Source: Sclerodactyla briareus (Eukaryota; Echinodermata; Holothuroidea; Dendrochirotida; Sclerodactylidae). From it: a DNA stretch of 64,000 nt. How positions within the stretch are numbered: the stretch's first letter is position 1; each line of letters starts with the position of its first letter. The notes under the pieces are model-generated. The model saw only the letters and a program-made list of their open reading frames with translations, was not told the origin of the DNA and did no database searches. The stretch covers positions 124,001 through 188,000 of the forward strand of contig JAODTK010005689.1 of assembly GCA_026419785.1 (NCBI GenBank), written 5' to 3'. The translations under genes and the position numbers were made by a program. Shown here in pieces: positions 13,801 through 28,800 of the stretch.

Positions 13801-16800
13801 TGGCCTCTAGTATACCCGCTACCATGGGTGTTTCATGACGTGAGCAGTCCTCATTAAATTTTTTGTGTTTTCATGGTCAGTAATTCATCCCATCGTTATG
13901 ATTTATTTTACAATTTTGCTGTCAAAATTTGGTATACCATTCCCTGATTGTGTGACTTTCCGTTTTCATTTATTAAATCCATGAAGGAATATTGTTCAAT
14001 AGATTTCCCCATACAAATGACACATGTTACCCCTAAGCTGACCTCTGACTTCGCAAATTCATGTATTTGCTCAGCCTTGTGATTTCAACCTGACCCATTT
14101 TCATTACGCTAATTCTGATTCTAACAACAATGAGGTACTGCCTGCTAATCATTCAAAGGACCTGTCTCTCTTCTCTGAGGTTCCAATCATTAACCTCTTC
14201 CCAGTAGCGTTTTAGCTGTATACTCATCAAACTAACTCTCATGTATTTATCTTCATGTAGATATATAATATCAAGTTGCTTTTTCCCATTTCATCCACCA
14301 TTTTCAACTGCATGGCTTCTGTCATTGAACCTATATTACTGGTGGGGGTCAGGGAGGGGGCAGGAGGGGGTTTACTGTGGGGGTGGTGGGCGGGGGGAGG
14401 GTGGAGTAATTGAAAAGGTGGGCGTGGTCTTTGATGGGTTTGTCAACCTCCAATTCATAGCTAAAACACATGTCTACTGTCTCGAACCAATAAGATTACA
14501 ATCCCGTCAAATTTGAAGTTTGCGCAAAGCCTGAAATCCCCTCCTCCCTTGTCTTTATACTGATGTGGTGAATGTTCCTGAAGTGGACCAACAGCAGTGG
14601 GGGTCAAGCTGGGGGAGGCAGGGGGGTAGGTGTAGTTTTCTTCTTCCGTCCCTCTTGAGCATCAAGGAATAATGACGCCTCTCACAATTTTGATCCGTTT
14701 CACCTCGCCAAGGCTCTGCGGACTTAGAAGCATGTGAGTAGAATCAGCCATGACGCCAGTGTTCTGACATGCAAACTCTATATCCATATCTATATGCATA
14801 TATATATATTTCTATATTGAATCTATCCTTTTATATTTTCCTATCTTTATGTTGGTTTCTCACCGATGAGTCAACGTAGGAAACGCTGGCTCATTCATGC
14901 ATCAATTTTTTTCGTCCCAACACCTTGTACTTGCATTTGAGTAAAGTGGTAGATAACCTGCATTGAATCTATAGTGACCAGAAGCAACGGTAGTCAAAAA
15001 TCCATGAACGAAACAGTGAAGTAGATTAGGGACTTTATTTTACAGTTTTCAGCTTTAATTTCTTGATACACGAGTGTAGAACTTTCTATTTCATTATGTT
15101 TTCGTTACAAGGTCGAAAGCTTATGGTAATCTATAATTTTCTGTGTACCTAATACAGTTTTAAAAACTTGGTAAACTGTTGGAAATTTCCTGGCACTGTT
15201 TCTTTTATCGATTATCAAAAGGTGTGATTAATAGATGTTTCATCTGTATTTGACTTTTCAAATTTCCGAAGCAGTGATTGCCAGACATCCAAATTGACAC
15301 TGAATGGCTACCACTCACTTTCCCGTCCCACCAAAAAAGGAGTCTGAACTATGTACAGTTTTGTTCCCATGTCTGTTGTGTGTACTGGGGTAAATGCTAC
15401 ACAACCATTAGATGAGCATACATGGACGATGAACATGTCCCAAGACTGAGATTGGATGATAATGACTGCTGGCAGCTTCGGATTCCTGAGAGGCAAATAA
15501 CCCACTCAACCGAAGCTGGGGAGAAGGTCATCAGTTGTACTAATTTACCCTGGAAAATGTTTAGTCAATAGGCTACAATCATCTACCTCACCCCTAGGGG
15601 GAGTCGGTCAATCACTGACTCAATGTGGCAGGAATTAGGCCTTTGACGGCGGTTATTTGTCCATCAATGCAACATTGTTTCATGTTTGACATAGTCCTCT
15701 CTCTGGAATTCTTGAAATTACACGGAGGGTTGGCAGTTGGGTGGGACTGCTTGGAATTGGAGGAGGATATGGTTGCAGTGTTTCTGGTGGTTGACATGAG
15801 GACTAATAAAACTAGGTATGCTACAAATGTAACCATAACTATCCCAGTGGAATTAAATTTCAAGGCAGATCGCCCCTCCCCCCCCCCCCCCCCCCCATGA
15901 TGAGCAGGGAGTGGAATGTTATTATTTCTTCTTGGATTGCTAATGCGAAACAAATGCTATCCTTGAAGGCTACTGCTCCTATTTTGATACCAAAGAAACT
16001 TCATGGCCGCAAAAAAAATTTACCGTATTCATTCCGCTAACGCCCAGGGCGCTTGCAAAGTTTCTCAGATGGCCGATCATGGCGAGTCTAACTTAATGTT
16101 TTGTATTCGTTTTGGCTGTATTTTTGCGGGACTGACACTGTGTACTTACTACACCATTCAAAAGAACATTGCCCAGTTGAAGCAACAATGGCCTTGCATT
16201 TCCACAAGCAGTGCATCCGCCCCTCTCCCAACCCCCCTTCCTGATCCCTTAAATGCAACTCCCAACAAAAAATGATCTTTCACTCAGCCGTGACATAATC
16301 CTGCGCTGTAACAATATAACACGACTCAAACATGATGGGCTATGTATCCAGACGTACGACACTACCTTGGCCTCAATGGGGATGGATCCCGAAGTGAGAC
16401 ACCGGCGGGAATTTGGATTGTGAAAGTGCGAAAATCATTGCTAAAACTATCAATTATAATCGTTGTATACAGTGAATTGTTGAGCACCTCATTCATTCCA
16501 TGGCATTGAGTAAAACCGCATGTCTGTGCGCGAGTCCAGTGCCACCCAGGAGCATAATCGCGATGGCGACCGCGGTCGAATGAGCGATTTGGTTTAATAC
16601 CATATGGTTTTTGTGTATGGTGTATGGCTTTATGCACTACAATGAATAAGCATATTGCTGTGCACTGCTGCCTGTAAACCGAACATATATTCAGGCTTTA
16701 CGGCCACGCATATCAACTTTATATTTTCAAGAGTTTGCAAAACAAAGTTGGGTGGGCGCTTAATACGGGAGATGGGCGCTTAGCGGATGAAGATGTTAGA

Positions 16801-19800
16801 TAAAAATGATTGAACTTGCTGATGATACCTCTGAACTAAAACAATGAAAAATTGATCCAATTTATTTAACCGAAAAGCATCAGTAAACTCACTGTCATCA
16901 GTAGTATATTGTTTTGTTTATGAAAGAATAAAAAATAAGGACTTACCAGTTTTTCCATGTCCACCCAAACGGCTCAAAATCCCATACTGTCATCAGAGTG
17001 TACAGAATAGTTATATTTGTTATTCCATTCACTTTTTTTCCTTGTTTTCTTAATTTCACCCATCAACAATTATTAATTTTCACTTGAGATTTGTTGGACA
17101 TATGGGTTTCAAATTAGGTAGGAAACATTGGTTTTTGTTCACGATGTTGTTTTCAAGTGAATAACATTTTATTAGGGTATATATCATTTGTTTCTTTGGG
17201 TATTGGCAGGCTATGGGTTGTTGAGGTTACCAGGCAAGCTTAGAGATACCATTTTGCAAAATTTGAAAATGAACTTCATTAATTCCAACATACTGGTATA
17301 CATATTTTTACCAACAGATTATGGATTGGGTTTCAGTATCTAGGAACAGGAAATTTATTCTAGGTGCATGAATGAGCCAGTTTGCCTACTTCTGCATTCC
17401 GCTGACAAGCATGCATTGCTAGTAGCGGAATCCTGAGTTCCGCTTTGGCTGTACTCTTTTTGGTGGTAAACGGAGCAAGAAGTGAAAGTCGGGTGCCCGT
17501 CTCTGGTAGGGCGTGTGGGGTGAATGGCAGGGTGGGGTCTGAAGGGTTCCTGATGTTTTTAATCCTAAACAGACCTTCAATGCCCTTGTCATTGTTTCTA
17601 TGTATTGCTGCATCATGCGAGTACTGCAGGCTGTGCATGCGTGCGTGCGCGAGGGTTTTCTGTACATGGCAACTGCCAAACAATGGATTGGTACGACCGT
17701 GTGCTACCCTTCAGTGCCTCTGCGTTAGAGTTCCCCTAATTGTCAGAAATAATTGTGCTTTCCAATTAATTAGTAGACAACCACTAATCTGTACATCTCT
17801 AGAATATAGTGTATGTACCTAAAAAATTTGGCCACTGTTGATGTTAGCCAGTGTTTCTTCTAATTTCGGCTGTCTGTTGGTGCCTTATATGGGGCTTTCC
17901 CCCTGAAGAATAGGTGGGGGGGGGGGGAAGGATGGGAACGGAGTTGGTATACCCAATATGCATTATATATTGTACTCTAGCATGTCAATTCTGAAAAGGG
18001 AACTTTGAAAGCATATCCAGGTACCGTTATTTCCTGAAAAAATTGTTCAACATTTCTTGAATCCTCCTACACCTGGTGGGGAGAGCTGGCATTTTTTAGT
18101 GCCATAAAAAAAAGAGCACTAGTGATTGCAACCCCTGGGATTCTTGACACCAGGAGGATAACATGTTTGTGTGTGTTTTGTGTGTGATTGAACTTTGGCT
18201 TCTGACCTCAAGGTGGTTATTGGATGATAATTATTAGTTTATGTATTTGCATCATCCTATGGAGGATCGCCACGTTTACTTGCACGTAGGAGAAGTTAGT
18301 GTTTTTTTCCTGTATTTTTCTAACACATACATGAGTCCTACCCCATGTAATACACACCAATTTCTCACTCTTGGTTTTAAAATCATCTAAATTGAAAAGT
18401 GGGCCAGTAAATATAATACAATGGCCCATGAAAGTTCCTCCTAAATCTTGCATTTTTTTCGAACGATTGAATTATATTACAAGATATTGTCTCAAGGAAG
18501 ATGCACATAACCTCTTCCCCCGGGCCCCTCACTCATTTCGTTTTTTCTTCTTGAATCATGTTTCATCTTAGTGTTCCTTTTCGTTATCATCTTTCTTCAC
18601 TTTCGCAAATAGTCTTTTGTCCCCATCCTTCCCCCCCCCCAATAACTCTACAGGGTAGGAGTTTCGTGGTCCCCGTACGTTCGATCAGTTAACCCTTCCA
18701 GTACCCCGCATGGCCATGTTTTGTACAGCTTCCGTCCTTTCTACACACACAGGGGTTTGTTCATGTTTTATTTGGCAGCTGTCGGATCATCATGATGCAA
18801 GGAGGTTTTACTCCTTTTTTTCTAGATTGAATACCCAACGAGAATGTTGCATTCCATTTATGCTTTCATTGGGTTAACAGGACGACCGACCTCGTGTTTA
18901 AGGCCTTCCTGCTTAACCGTACATCAGCACAGCCCTAATTACAGTGCATGTTGGGTAATGCATGAAACTGACACCCCCCCTCCCCTCGATTTTCTGTTCC
19001 CTCACAATATTTAATCAACTCAGTGTGGACTCCAGGAATGTTAAATTGCAGAATGCTTGTTTGAAGCCGCTGCAGTTAATGATTCGTCTGTCGATCTTTG
19101 TAGGATTGTCCTACTGTCTCTCTATGTGTCTGTCTGTTCACCCATATACCACTATCTGCACTGCTATGTATATGTTGTTGGTCTGTCTATGTCAGCCATA
19201 TCTCAAAGAAATATCTGTATCCACAATATGGAAGTACAAATAACAGTTTCCTGACTTTAAACTATTGGGATCGTTCATAGATCTAACTCATAACCGACAA
19301 TGACAAATTCATTATTTATGATGTTCCCCCTCCCCCCTCCCCCCCTCCTCCCTAATATCTTTCCCTATGAAAATAATGCCTACATCATTTCATTGTTCTT
19401 TTGTTAAGATTCGATGTCTCTTTCATTTTTCATAGACTTTTGTGACTTTCAGAATGCAATGCGTAAAAGGAAGACAAACATGTTCGGACTAATACGTTAC
19501 TCCTACTTGCCGTCTCATACTTGTAGTCAGGAGTTCCATGACCTCACTTCTGGTTGAGTCCATAAACCCAGGCTGGGAGTATTGGAGCCGAGCTTCTAAC
19601 AGGGGGCATGGTCATTTACTAGAGGAAATAATCCACTACCTCATAACTAGGACGGATCATGGGTGCTGTTATGCATCCGGAATAGTCTTTCCTACCTAAA
19701 ATCACAAACTTCCATCGAAAGTTATTCAACTTGCAATTCATAGAGTGGGCGGCAAGATTTTTTTTGGTCTTGATTCATTATGACAAAATATTGGAATATT

Positions 19801-22800
19801 TTTTATTACTATTATGAAACAGATCTTGAAGAGAAACATTTGATTAGGCTATTTTTCTGTTTGGCATGTTATGTTTAGTTCGCTTTGGCACAGCACAGAA
19901 CGTTAGTTTGTTAGCACTGAGCACTTGTCCCTTATACTCTCTCGCACTAATTACAATAGTGGTACACACAATGGGTCAGTATTGCGTGTACTGTGGTATG
20001 ACCGACTGGTTTGAATTTCACATCCATGATAATTCTTGTCTTCAGTAGATTTTGAAGGGTGACACATTTCTTTTACCAAGGTAGCCATCATCCATTAATT
20101 ACTGATATGACAAAACCATGTGAATACCGACGTTGACCTGTATTTATATAATTTAATAGTAGATTAACATACGTTTTGTATCTCAGAAGCCATTTTCCAA
20201 CTTAACAATGACTTGAAGAGACAATGTTGTCTCCTCAGTACTCCTGCTTGATCGGCTGCTTTTGCAACCCGTGCACGATACTCTTTACTCCCTATCCATT
20301 TTAATAAGTTTTCATTTCTTAACCTTTGGGTATGCCATAGTACTCAAGTCAATTTTTTGATATCAACAAAGTTGTGCTAAACCCAAATATGTGACAGCAT
20401 GCAAATGACGGTGACAGGGATTGCATGAGAGATGTCAGTCCAACTTCACATGATGGTTGGAAAACAGGGGAACAGCCACAGAGACCCTTTTGGATTCAGA
20501 GAAGTAAATTTGGTAACTTCATGCATGTAATCTTGTAATTTTCTCTAAATATTATCCAGTCCAACCACAGCTCAAATTTTAAACATGACACCCCCTGCCC
20601 CCAGCCCTTCTCGATCTCTCTCCTCCCGTCCCCACTTAGTATTCCTACGGTACTATGGTTATGCCCCCAAAATCTGATAGCATTTGTCGATGCCAGTCAT
20701 TCTGTTTGAGTGCCCATATAATGCTATGCTCCAGGCTTCATCGGTGCCTACCTGCAGCTTTCTAGATTGTTTCTGTTGATAAACAGTTTGTGACTGGATG
20801 AAACAAAATGTGGTAGTTCAAGGGTGTTGAAACAGCCTGCAATTTGCTGATGATGTTGAGCTATTGTTCACATTGGTATTCTAGTGTGGTGCTACATTTA
20901 AAATCAAGTGATAAATGCTTTTCTTTGAGACCATAATTTAAAATCCCGCTTAGATGATCACATCACAATTAGCCCCCACCCCAATATTGCCTCAAAATCC
21001 ACACCTGCTGGAATCCAATGAAGACTGCATGATAAATTTCCACAAAACTTGTTCACTAGAATAAGATAGGCTCCCTATACGGGGCCTACTTGAAGTTTTC
21101 AAGATTCTACTGATAACCATTTATGGCTAGGTGTAGTAGGTGAAGCAAAATGTGCTATTTCTCTTGTATAAAAACCTCGCCAAAAAGTGAGAGCCATTTC
21201 GCCCACACTGGTAAAACCCTCTTAAAAGCATGGGATTATTCCAGTGAAATTTTTCATGAAAAGGTACTTATATGCGCCCCCCTGTTGGATCAGTACCTGC
21301 AGTTTTTAAGATTATTTCTGCTGATTTAAATCTCTCGCTGAGCGAAACGAAGTGCTCTATTTCTCTTGTATTAAAGTGGCAGTGTCCTCTGCTAGCTACT
21401 AACAGGATGCAATAGTGCTGTTTGCAATCTATTTCACAAATTCAACTCCCCCAGATAGGACCCTGTACCCACCCCTCTTGCACAATCTATGGCTTCGATA
21501 GAACCCAAACTGGCCACCCCATCGCGCTTCTCATTTTGCCGGACTTATTGTCTAGCTGGAGCTTTTGGTGTCATACTTTGTTTGCAAAATTTTGTGGATT
21601 ACGTCACAACGAATGATCATCCCAGTGGAATTCCTATATGGATTATGGTATAATATTTCTATGATCCATCAACAAATCCGATATATAGTGGACTCTCCTT
21701 TCCCATCACAACTTCATCGGAAGAGCCCTGTTAATTTTTCGTGAAGTGTTGCAAAGCAATATACCCTCTATGAAACAGCTAATGCCAGAGCCACTGTACA
21801 CAGAGGTATAGGGTCAAATGGAAGCGTAGATACTACCCCAGGAACTTTCTCATCAAAAGTAGTGTCAAGAATTTTCCACATCGCGGAAATCTGTGAAATC
21901 GCATAATTTTGTTCTTTTTTTCAGTATAAATGCAGAAAGCATGTTCTGCTTGAAAAAAAAAAATACCTTGAAATTTGGCAATAATTCCTTGAAAAAACCC
22001 AAATAGCATAATGAATCGAAAAATGGCAATTACACGAGCCACATCGTTGCTGCTGTAATTCTTCACCATCCATTGATTCCATATTAAAATTCAACGCAAA
22101 CATTGTTTTTCATTTCTTCTGAATCTCGAAAAGTTACCCACATTGTAATATGCAGTGCCGTGAGTGCAAGCCACCAGCATCAGCATCCCAGCCATGTACT
22201 GTAGTAGGCTACGTGAACTCCTAACACTGGGGGCTTGTCATTATTACATGTACGAATTTCGCATCTATCGTAGAAAACTGTGGCGAAAGTTTTTGCGCAC
22301 TGCCATATAACTGCGCCAGTGATATCGAGAACATTCCATTGTTACATGTTTACCACTTTAAAATTTAAATTTTCATTTCAGCAATTTATGGCAGTAAAAA
22401 TTGATTTTGGAAAGCAGAATAAGCAGAATTTGGCTTTTAAAAGCAGATTGAGGCAGAATTTACTTTAAAGAAGCAGAAAATTCTTGCACACTAATCAAAA
22501 GGATTAGCCATGTGGCCCTCTGTTTTGGGGTAACACCTGCAGTTTTCGAGGCTGTTTCCTACTGATAAACAGCCAGATGGCTGACTGAGACAGTATTTTT
22601 CTTGTAATAGAATGTTCAAGAGAGTTTTCCAGAACCGTGCCTTCCTGAGAACATGGAATCTCACTTCATATTATAATATATCATTTATTCATGTTACTAT
22701 ATTGTTCATTGAAAGGTTAGCCATGCACTTCTGTGAGTCAAGTTTTATTGCCAATCATTCACACTCATGGCAAATCCTGGACCAGTTTTTTCTGAACCAA

Positions 22801-25800
22801 TGACTGCAAATGTTCGCTTTTCTCAGAGGCAAAATAACTAAGCTGGCGTGTGTCAACTCTCCTTAGTTTCACAGTATAGGCGACATCTTCACTCATCAAA
22901 ATTTACTTCCCATCATCGTCAATGCTGCCCTTCATTCAATCTACCAGACCCATAGTGGTGTCTTATTACAACGCTCACAGTCAGAGCAACCCCATGCACC
23001 TTCCCATGTAGTGTGAACCCGACCCGAAACGCCTTTTTGTGTCTTTGGCGCTGATCGTTAATCTGCATGCTGTCCCACTAGCTATATAAATAGGGCTTCC
23101 TGTCTCCAAGTCCATTATGCTTATGGGGGTTTGTTTTGATTGACTTGCTGGGATTGGCCTGGCCAAACCTGATGTATAAAAAATATTAAGGGTACTATAT
23201 TGTCCCAATACTGCATGCAGTAATACAGGCTATCCTGACATCGTGCTGCCTCAACTTGTATCCGGTCATACACAGCGTCCTAGCTATTATCGGTTTGAAG
23301 TGCTTACCACGGTAGAAATTCCTAATCATATTTCACTAACGAGGGCTCTTCTCGGCTGATTGAGTGGAATTGCGCCTCAGAAGGTTATGTCTGGCTCTAA
23401 CTATATATAGTAAAAATCACACTCATGCTCCACGGGGGACATGGAAAAACAGAGCAATGTTTGTAGAATGAACATTGTTCCCCAATCACAGCATATTTTG
23501 TTTTTGCGTTAATTTGTTCTGTCATTTCTGCCATTAGGAGGGAGGGGTGGGCCCTGTCATCACATATTCATGTTGCATATTTAAAGTTCCATTCGGCCTT
23601 TATTTCATGTCCTCTTTCCTGGCCACGAAGCTACCCATACTGTAGTGATATATCGTATTGACTGGTATAAAACCTACAATTGGGAAAAAAATTCTTGAAA
23701 CGATAGGTCAAAATTCATAATTTTGTGGAATAGGTCCCTGTGCCGAAACAAATATATTTGTTACAGCTGGCCAGCTTTTCTGAAAACCGATCACCATTTT
23801 CTCCAAAATAGAAAACTTTTGTGCTGTGATTTTAACTGAATTCCTTCTCGTTTAGTTTCTGGTGCTAAACAAACTTGATTTCGAGAGGCAGATTGCCTCT
23901 AGTATTAAGGAGAATCCTCGTGCATTTTTCTCTTACGTGAGGGGGAAGCAGAAAGTCAAGGACAGCATTGGTCCTTTGATAGATTCCAACTCGGGTTGTA
24001 CAATCAGCGATAGCCAGGAGATGGCTAAGGTTCTTAATAATTACTTCTCGTCTGTTTTTACTCATGAGAACTTGGATAATTTTGGTGACCTAGTTGTCGG
24101 GGTTTCTTCTCCGCATAGTATTGGTAATATTGTATCTTCGTCTGGTTTGTAAAGGAGAAACTGCAGAAGCTCAAAAGTGATAAAGCTCCTGGTCCTGACG
24201 GAGTTTATCCTTTCTTACTAAAATCCTTTGCCGACGAGTTGTCTGTTCCACTAGTTATTGTTTTCAATAAGACTCTACAAGAAGGTATTGTTCCGGATGA
24301 TTGGAGGAGAGCAAATGTTTCTCCTATTTTCAAGAAAGGTAAACGGTCTCTTCCTTGTAATTACAGGCCAGTCAGTCTTACTAGTGTTGTCTGCATGGTC
24401 AGGAATAACTCTTCGATCATATGAGTTTGATTATTTCAATGAGCATAGTTCTGATTAGAGATTCTCAGCATGGGTTTAGGAAGAATCGTTCGTGTTTGAC
24501 TAATCTCTTGGAATTTGTGGAAGATTTTACATGTTCTGTTGACAACGGCAATGCTGTTGGATTAATTTTCCTGGACTTTCAGAAGGCTTTTGACAAGGTT
24601 CCTCATGAGCGTCTCTTGCTCAAGTTGGAGAACTTTGGTATTGGAGGGTAATTGCCCAAGTGGATTCGTGAGTGGCTTCATAATAGGGAACAATGAGTTT
24701 TCATTAATGGGGCGGTCGTCTTCTTGGCAAAAGGTCACTAGTGGTGTTCCCCAGGGATCGGTTTTTGGGCCGCCTGTTTTCTTTAGCGTATATTGACGAT
24801 TTGAAGGTTCTGTTCATTCAAGGTTAAGAAGTTCGCAGACGATGCTAAGTTGTATCGGGAGGTCGGTTCGAATGATGATGCTGTTCAAAGGAATCTGGAT
24901 ATAATTTCCAAATGGTCTTCCGACTGGCAAATGTTTTTCAATGTCGACGAGTGCAAAGTTATGCAGTTTGGTTTTCACATTTCAACCCTTCCTTCAAGTT
25001 CAATGGCCGAAATATTCAGGAGGTGATTTCAGAAAAAGATCTTGGGGTTTGTTTTGATTCTTCTTTGAACCTTCCAAGCAGTGTGCCGAAGCTGCTAGAG
25101 AGGTAATTGGATTCTTGGCTTGATTAGACGTCACTTCAGTTTCCTTGATAAGATATTTGTGTTGTCAGGCTGTTTAAGCAACTGGTGAGACCGCACCTAG
25201 AGTATTCTGTACAAGTGTGGAATCCCTACTTGCAAAAGACAAGCATGTAATTGAGAACTTTCAGCGTAGGGCAACTAGAATGATTCACTGTCTGAAAAAT
25301 TGATCTTACGAGGAAAGATTAAGGCGTCTCGGTCTAACTACCATGGAGCTGAGGCGAATTCGGTGACTTGATTCAGGTTTTCAAAATTGTCCATGGACTC
25401 GATGGCCTGTCCTTCCACTACTTCTTTGAATTTTCCAATGTTACTGCAAATAGAGGTCACTGTCTCAAGCTTCGTGGCAAGCGCTGCAGAATGACATATC
25501 GGTAAATATTCTTCTCGCAGAGAGTGATCAATGAGTGGAATTGTCTTCCTGAAAATGTTGTTTGCTCTAAGAGTGTGAATGCGTTCAAGAACATCTTGAT
25601 TTTTTTTCAGGAATCACAGGCGTATTATTTAGTTCGAGTTTGGGTTCATTTTTCTTTCCTGGATGTTGTGGCTTCGGGGTCGTTTATGAGGATTATGTCC
25701 TTCCTGACTCTCATTCACTAAACTAAACTAACTTGTAGATGGGGTATCAATCGATGGCATTCATTTTCAATATCATTGATACTCATTTTCTCAATTCTTT

Positions 25801-28800
25801 CAAGAGCTGAATGGAGCTTTAAAGAAGAAGTTTCATAGCAAGTTTGTATTCCTGCGGACTTGTGAGACAATACTTTGTGATTACTTGTCCACCCTAAATT
25901 GTATGTCATTTTCCAATAAAGGGATACACAGTTAATTCACATTCATTTTCAACACTAAGCAACTCTATGACGTCATGGATCGATGGCGACTGCAGCGATT
26001 GCACAAGATGACAAATCACCTTAAAGTCTATCCAGTCTGTTTGCTGTCCGAGAAGCTACTACAAATGACCAGAGGGACATAAATAGATATTTAAAGTTAG
26101 AGAAAGGGTCATTCAAGGTAAAATATTGTGTAGAACTGGCTGACATTCAACCACATTTCATCCCAACAGATTTTGATCACTGGTTAGTGCTATTCTCTCT
26201 CTCGTGTGAAGCACTCAAGGGCAGACACTTATATAGCCAATTCTATGGGCTCGCAATAGGTTCATGCTTTTATTATCCGCTAACTAGCAATTCCCGGATG
26301 GTTGGAACAAACTTAATATTTCATCAAAAACAACCACTGCTCATGAAACAGGCGGGTCTAACAGTTTGAGGACCCATTTGCGATAATTTCTCGTGTATTG
26401 CTGATTAAAGATGTCTCAACATAACAGTGACGGTGACATACAGGGCCTGGAAGCTGTCATGAATCAATATCGTAAAGTAAAACAATTGTCGATGATGTGA
26501 CCTTCAGTTCACCCCTGTTAGAGGCTCTCCACTCCATGTAGGAGAATACACCAGCTTCCACACTGACGTACTATACTCAGGTTATGGTTTCCCCGCCAAA
26601 TAAGAATGTCAACATTGATTGTGCAATCCAAAAATTTCTCCTCTCACAAATTACTACAAATGCCTTCTAAATTCTCATTTTAGACATTGACTTTTTTTAA
26701 CTTCCAGCAATGCCGCACTCTATAAAGCCTGTACCAAGCAGCAGTACAGAAGCTCATCCACACGGATAAACAAACACGTTATGCAACCATGTGTTGCTCT
26801 TGTGCAAACAACTTGGAAACCATAGCTGGCCCTCTAAAGATTTTAAGCCTCCGAGATGTGATTCCTAAAGCCTTTCTTAAAAGTTTTACCTACAGTGAAG
26901 TAATTCTGTTTTTGCTTGCGTTCTATTTTCATTCACAATTGGTCTCAGCTGCGGACTCACCTCTGCTCATTGTGAATTCTCATTGTATTGCTGATTTTGG
27001 ATGTATCAAAGGAACGGTGGCCATAACCTGCATCTCTTTAAAGGTGTGAACGGCTATAATGCCTGTCCTAGCATGCAGGTAGAAAAATGTTATCATTGGT
27101 CATAGTTATATGCACCCTTTGATTGGGACAATGCCGTTCGGGGTGAGTATTTACGTTTGTGTCAAACAACGTTTATTGGATTAATGATTAACTTCGTTAA
27201 CTGCTTCTCCCGAGCATGATGATTGATGGATTGGGAGAAACTCTCACTACGAGATCAATCTTCGAGGATGGCTCAGAAGGCCAAGGTAGTCAGCTCGAGT
27301 GGCTATCTCTTCCTGCCGATTAAGGGTGAACTGATCTTTCGTTGTCTCTATTTCTCCTCCGACTTCAATACTAAATCAATACTCAGGAAGAGGTAAGAGT
27401 TTCAAGGTTGATTCAGAAAATCAACCTGTCAAAGTTACAGAGTCCCATCACTGGATTTTTTGTGTGCTCTACTCGCAATTCGCTGTCGTTAATCGTTTCT
27501 TTCACCTTCGCGACTTTCTCCGTCTCTTAATCGTTCTCCTCTGTTACTGCCATAAATCTCCTGTTTGCAGTTGTGCGCTATCTCTAGCCAATGTTGCGTA
27601 CTAAGAGCAGGCTGTTAAAGTGGCGATAAAAGTTTGTTGGCAGTGGTTTAACGGTCGTGCCGTTTAAATGTTGCAGTTGATGTATGACTAATTCTGTAAG
27701 ACCGGAGGCAGAGACCCGCTGAGATGGACGTCGTTTGTCCTCTCCCAATCGCAGGAAAATGCAAATCAATGACATTAATGGAGCAGTAATCGAGCCCATT
27801 GTTGCGTGGGTTTTTTGAAGCCTCATTAGCAGTTAATTGATATAGGCTTTAGACTTTTGATCCAAGATAATTAGGTGCATTAGCATACATGATGTAAAGA
27901 TCTTATTTTTCGTTTAGCTTTCCGGTGGGTGACAAGGAGGTTGGTCGAGTTGTATCTTGTAAGAACAAAGTTTTTTGTGCTAATTTTGTAATCATCAAGA
28001 ATGATTTTCACAAAGATTGGTGAATAGAATTATCCTGATCTGACTAGCAATTAGAATGTTCCCAGAGTATGCTGGTCTTGAAAGTATTAAATAAATCATT
28101 AGATTTGGTGGGTAGTTAGTTTTATTGAGTTGATTTCTGTGGTAGCTCATCGAGCATAGAACAAATTCCAGAATCCCAAAAGAATGATATGTTCTGAGAT
28201 TAGTAATTATTTTATTGAGCTAACAAATTCAATAAGAAAATTATACGATGTTTGTTGCCTAGTTCGGACCAAAATCTGGTAGCTCTCTATTCAAAGGAAA
28301 AAAAAAAACATAATTTGTTTCGACTCTCTCAGATATATATCTGTCTGGGTTATTCTTAAGATTCATTGCACTCCATAGCTCACATTTGAAGTGCATCTAG
28401 CACTTGCCCCCGTAACTATTGGCTGCTTTCTCAACCCTGCCCTCAACTTCTGCATATTCAACGCTAATTCTTGTTTCGCCCCATGACGGATCAGGTCCAA
28501 CCTAATTTCACTTCTTGGGCCTTTTGACATATTCTGCAGTCTGGACCCTTTTACCCAGAGTATCTTCTTTATAGAAAGATTTTTGAAGGATATCCATGAG
28601 TACATACAATGATGTGTTAATTATGCTTGAATCAGGACAAAGCTGTGAAAGCTGCTCAATTAGCTGTAGTTACTAGGGCAACTGCTAATTAGATGCACTT
28701 AAAGAGGTAAGTACTGTCATCAATTAGTTAGTAGTTAAAGGATAAGTTTGAGGGATACAATAGCAGGCTGAAGTAGCATCTGCCTGATCTACAAAGCAAA

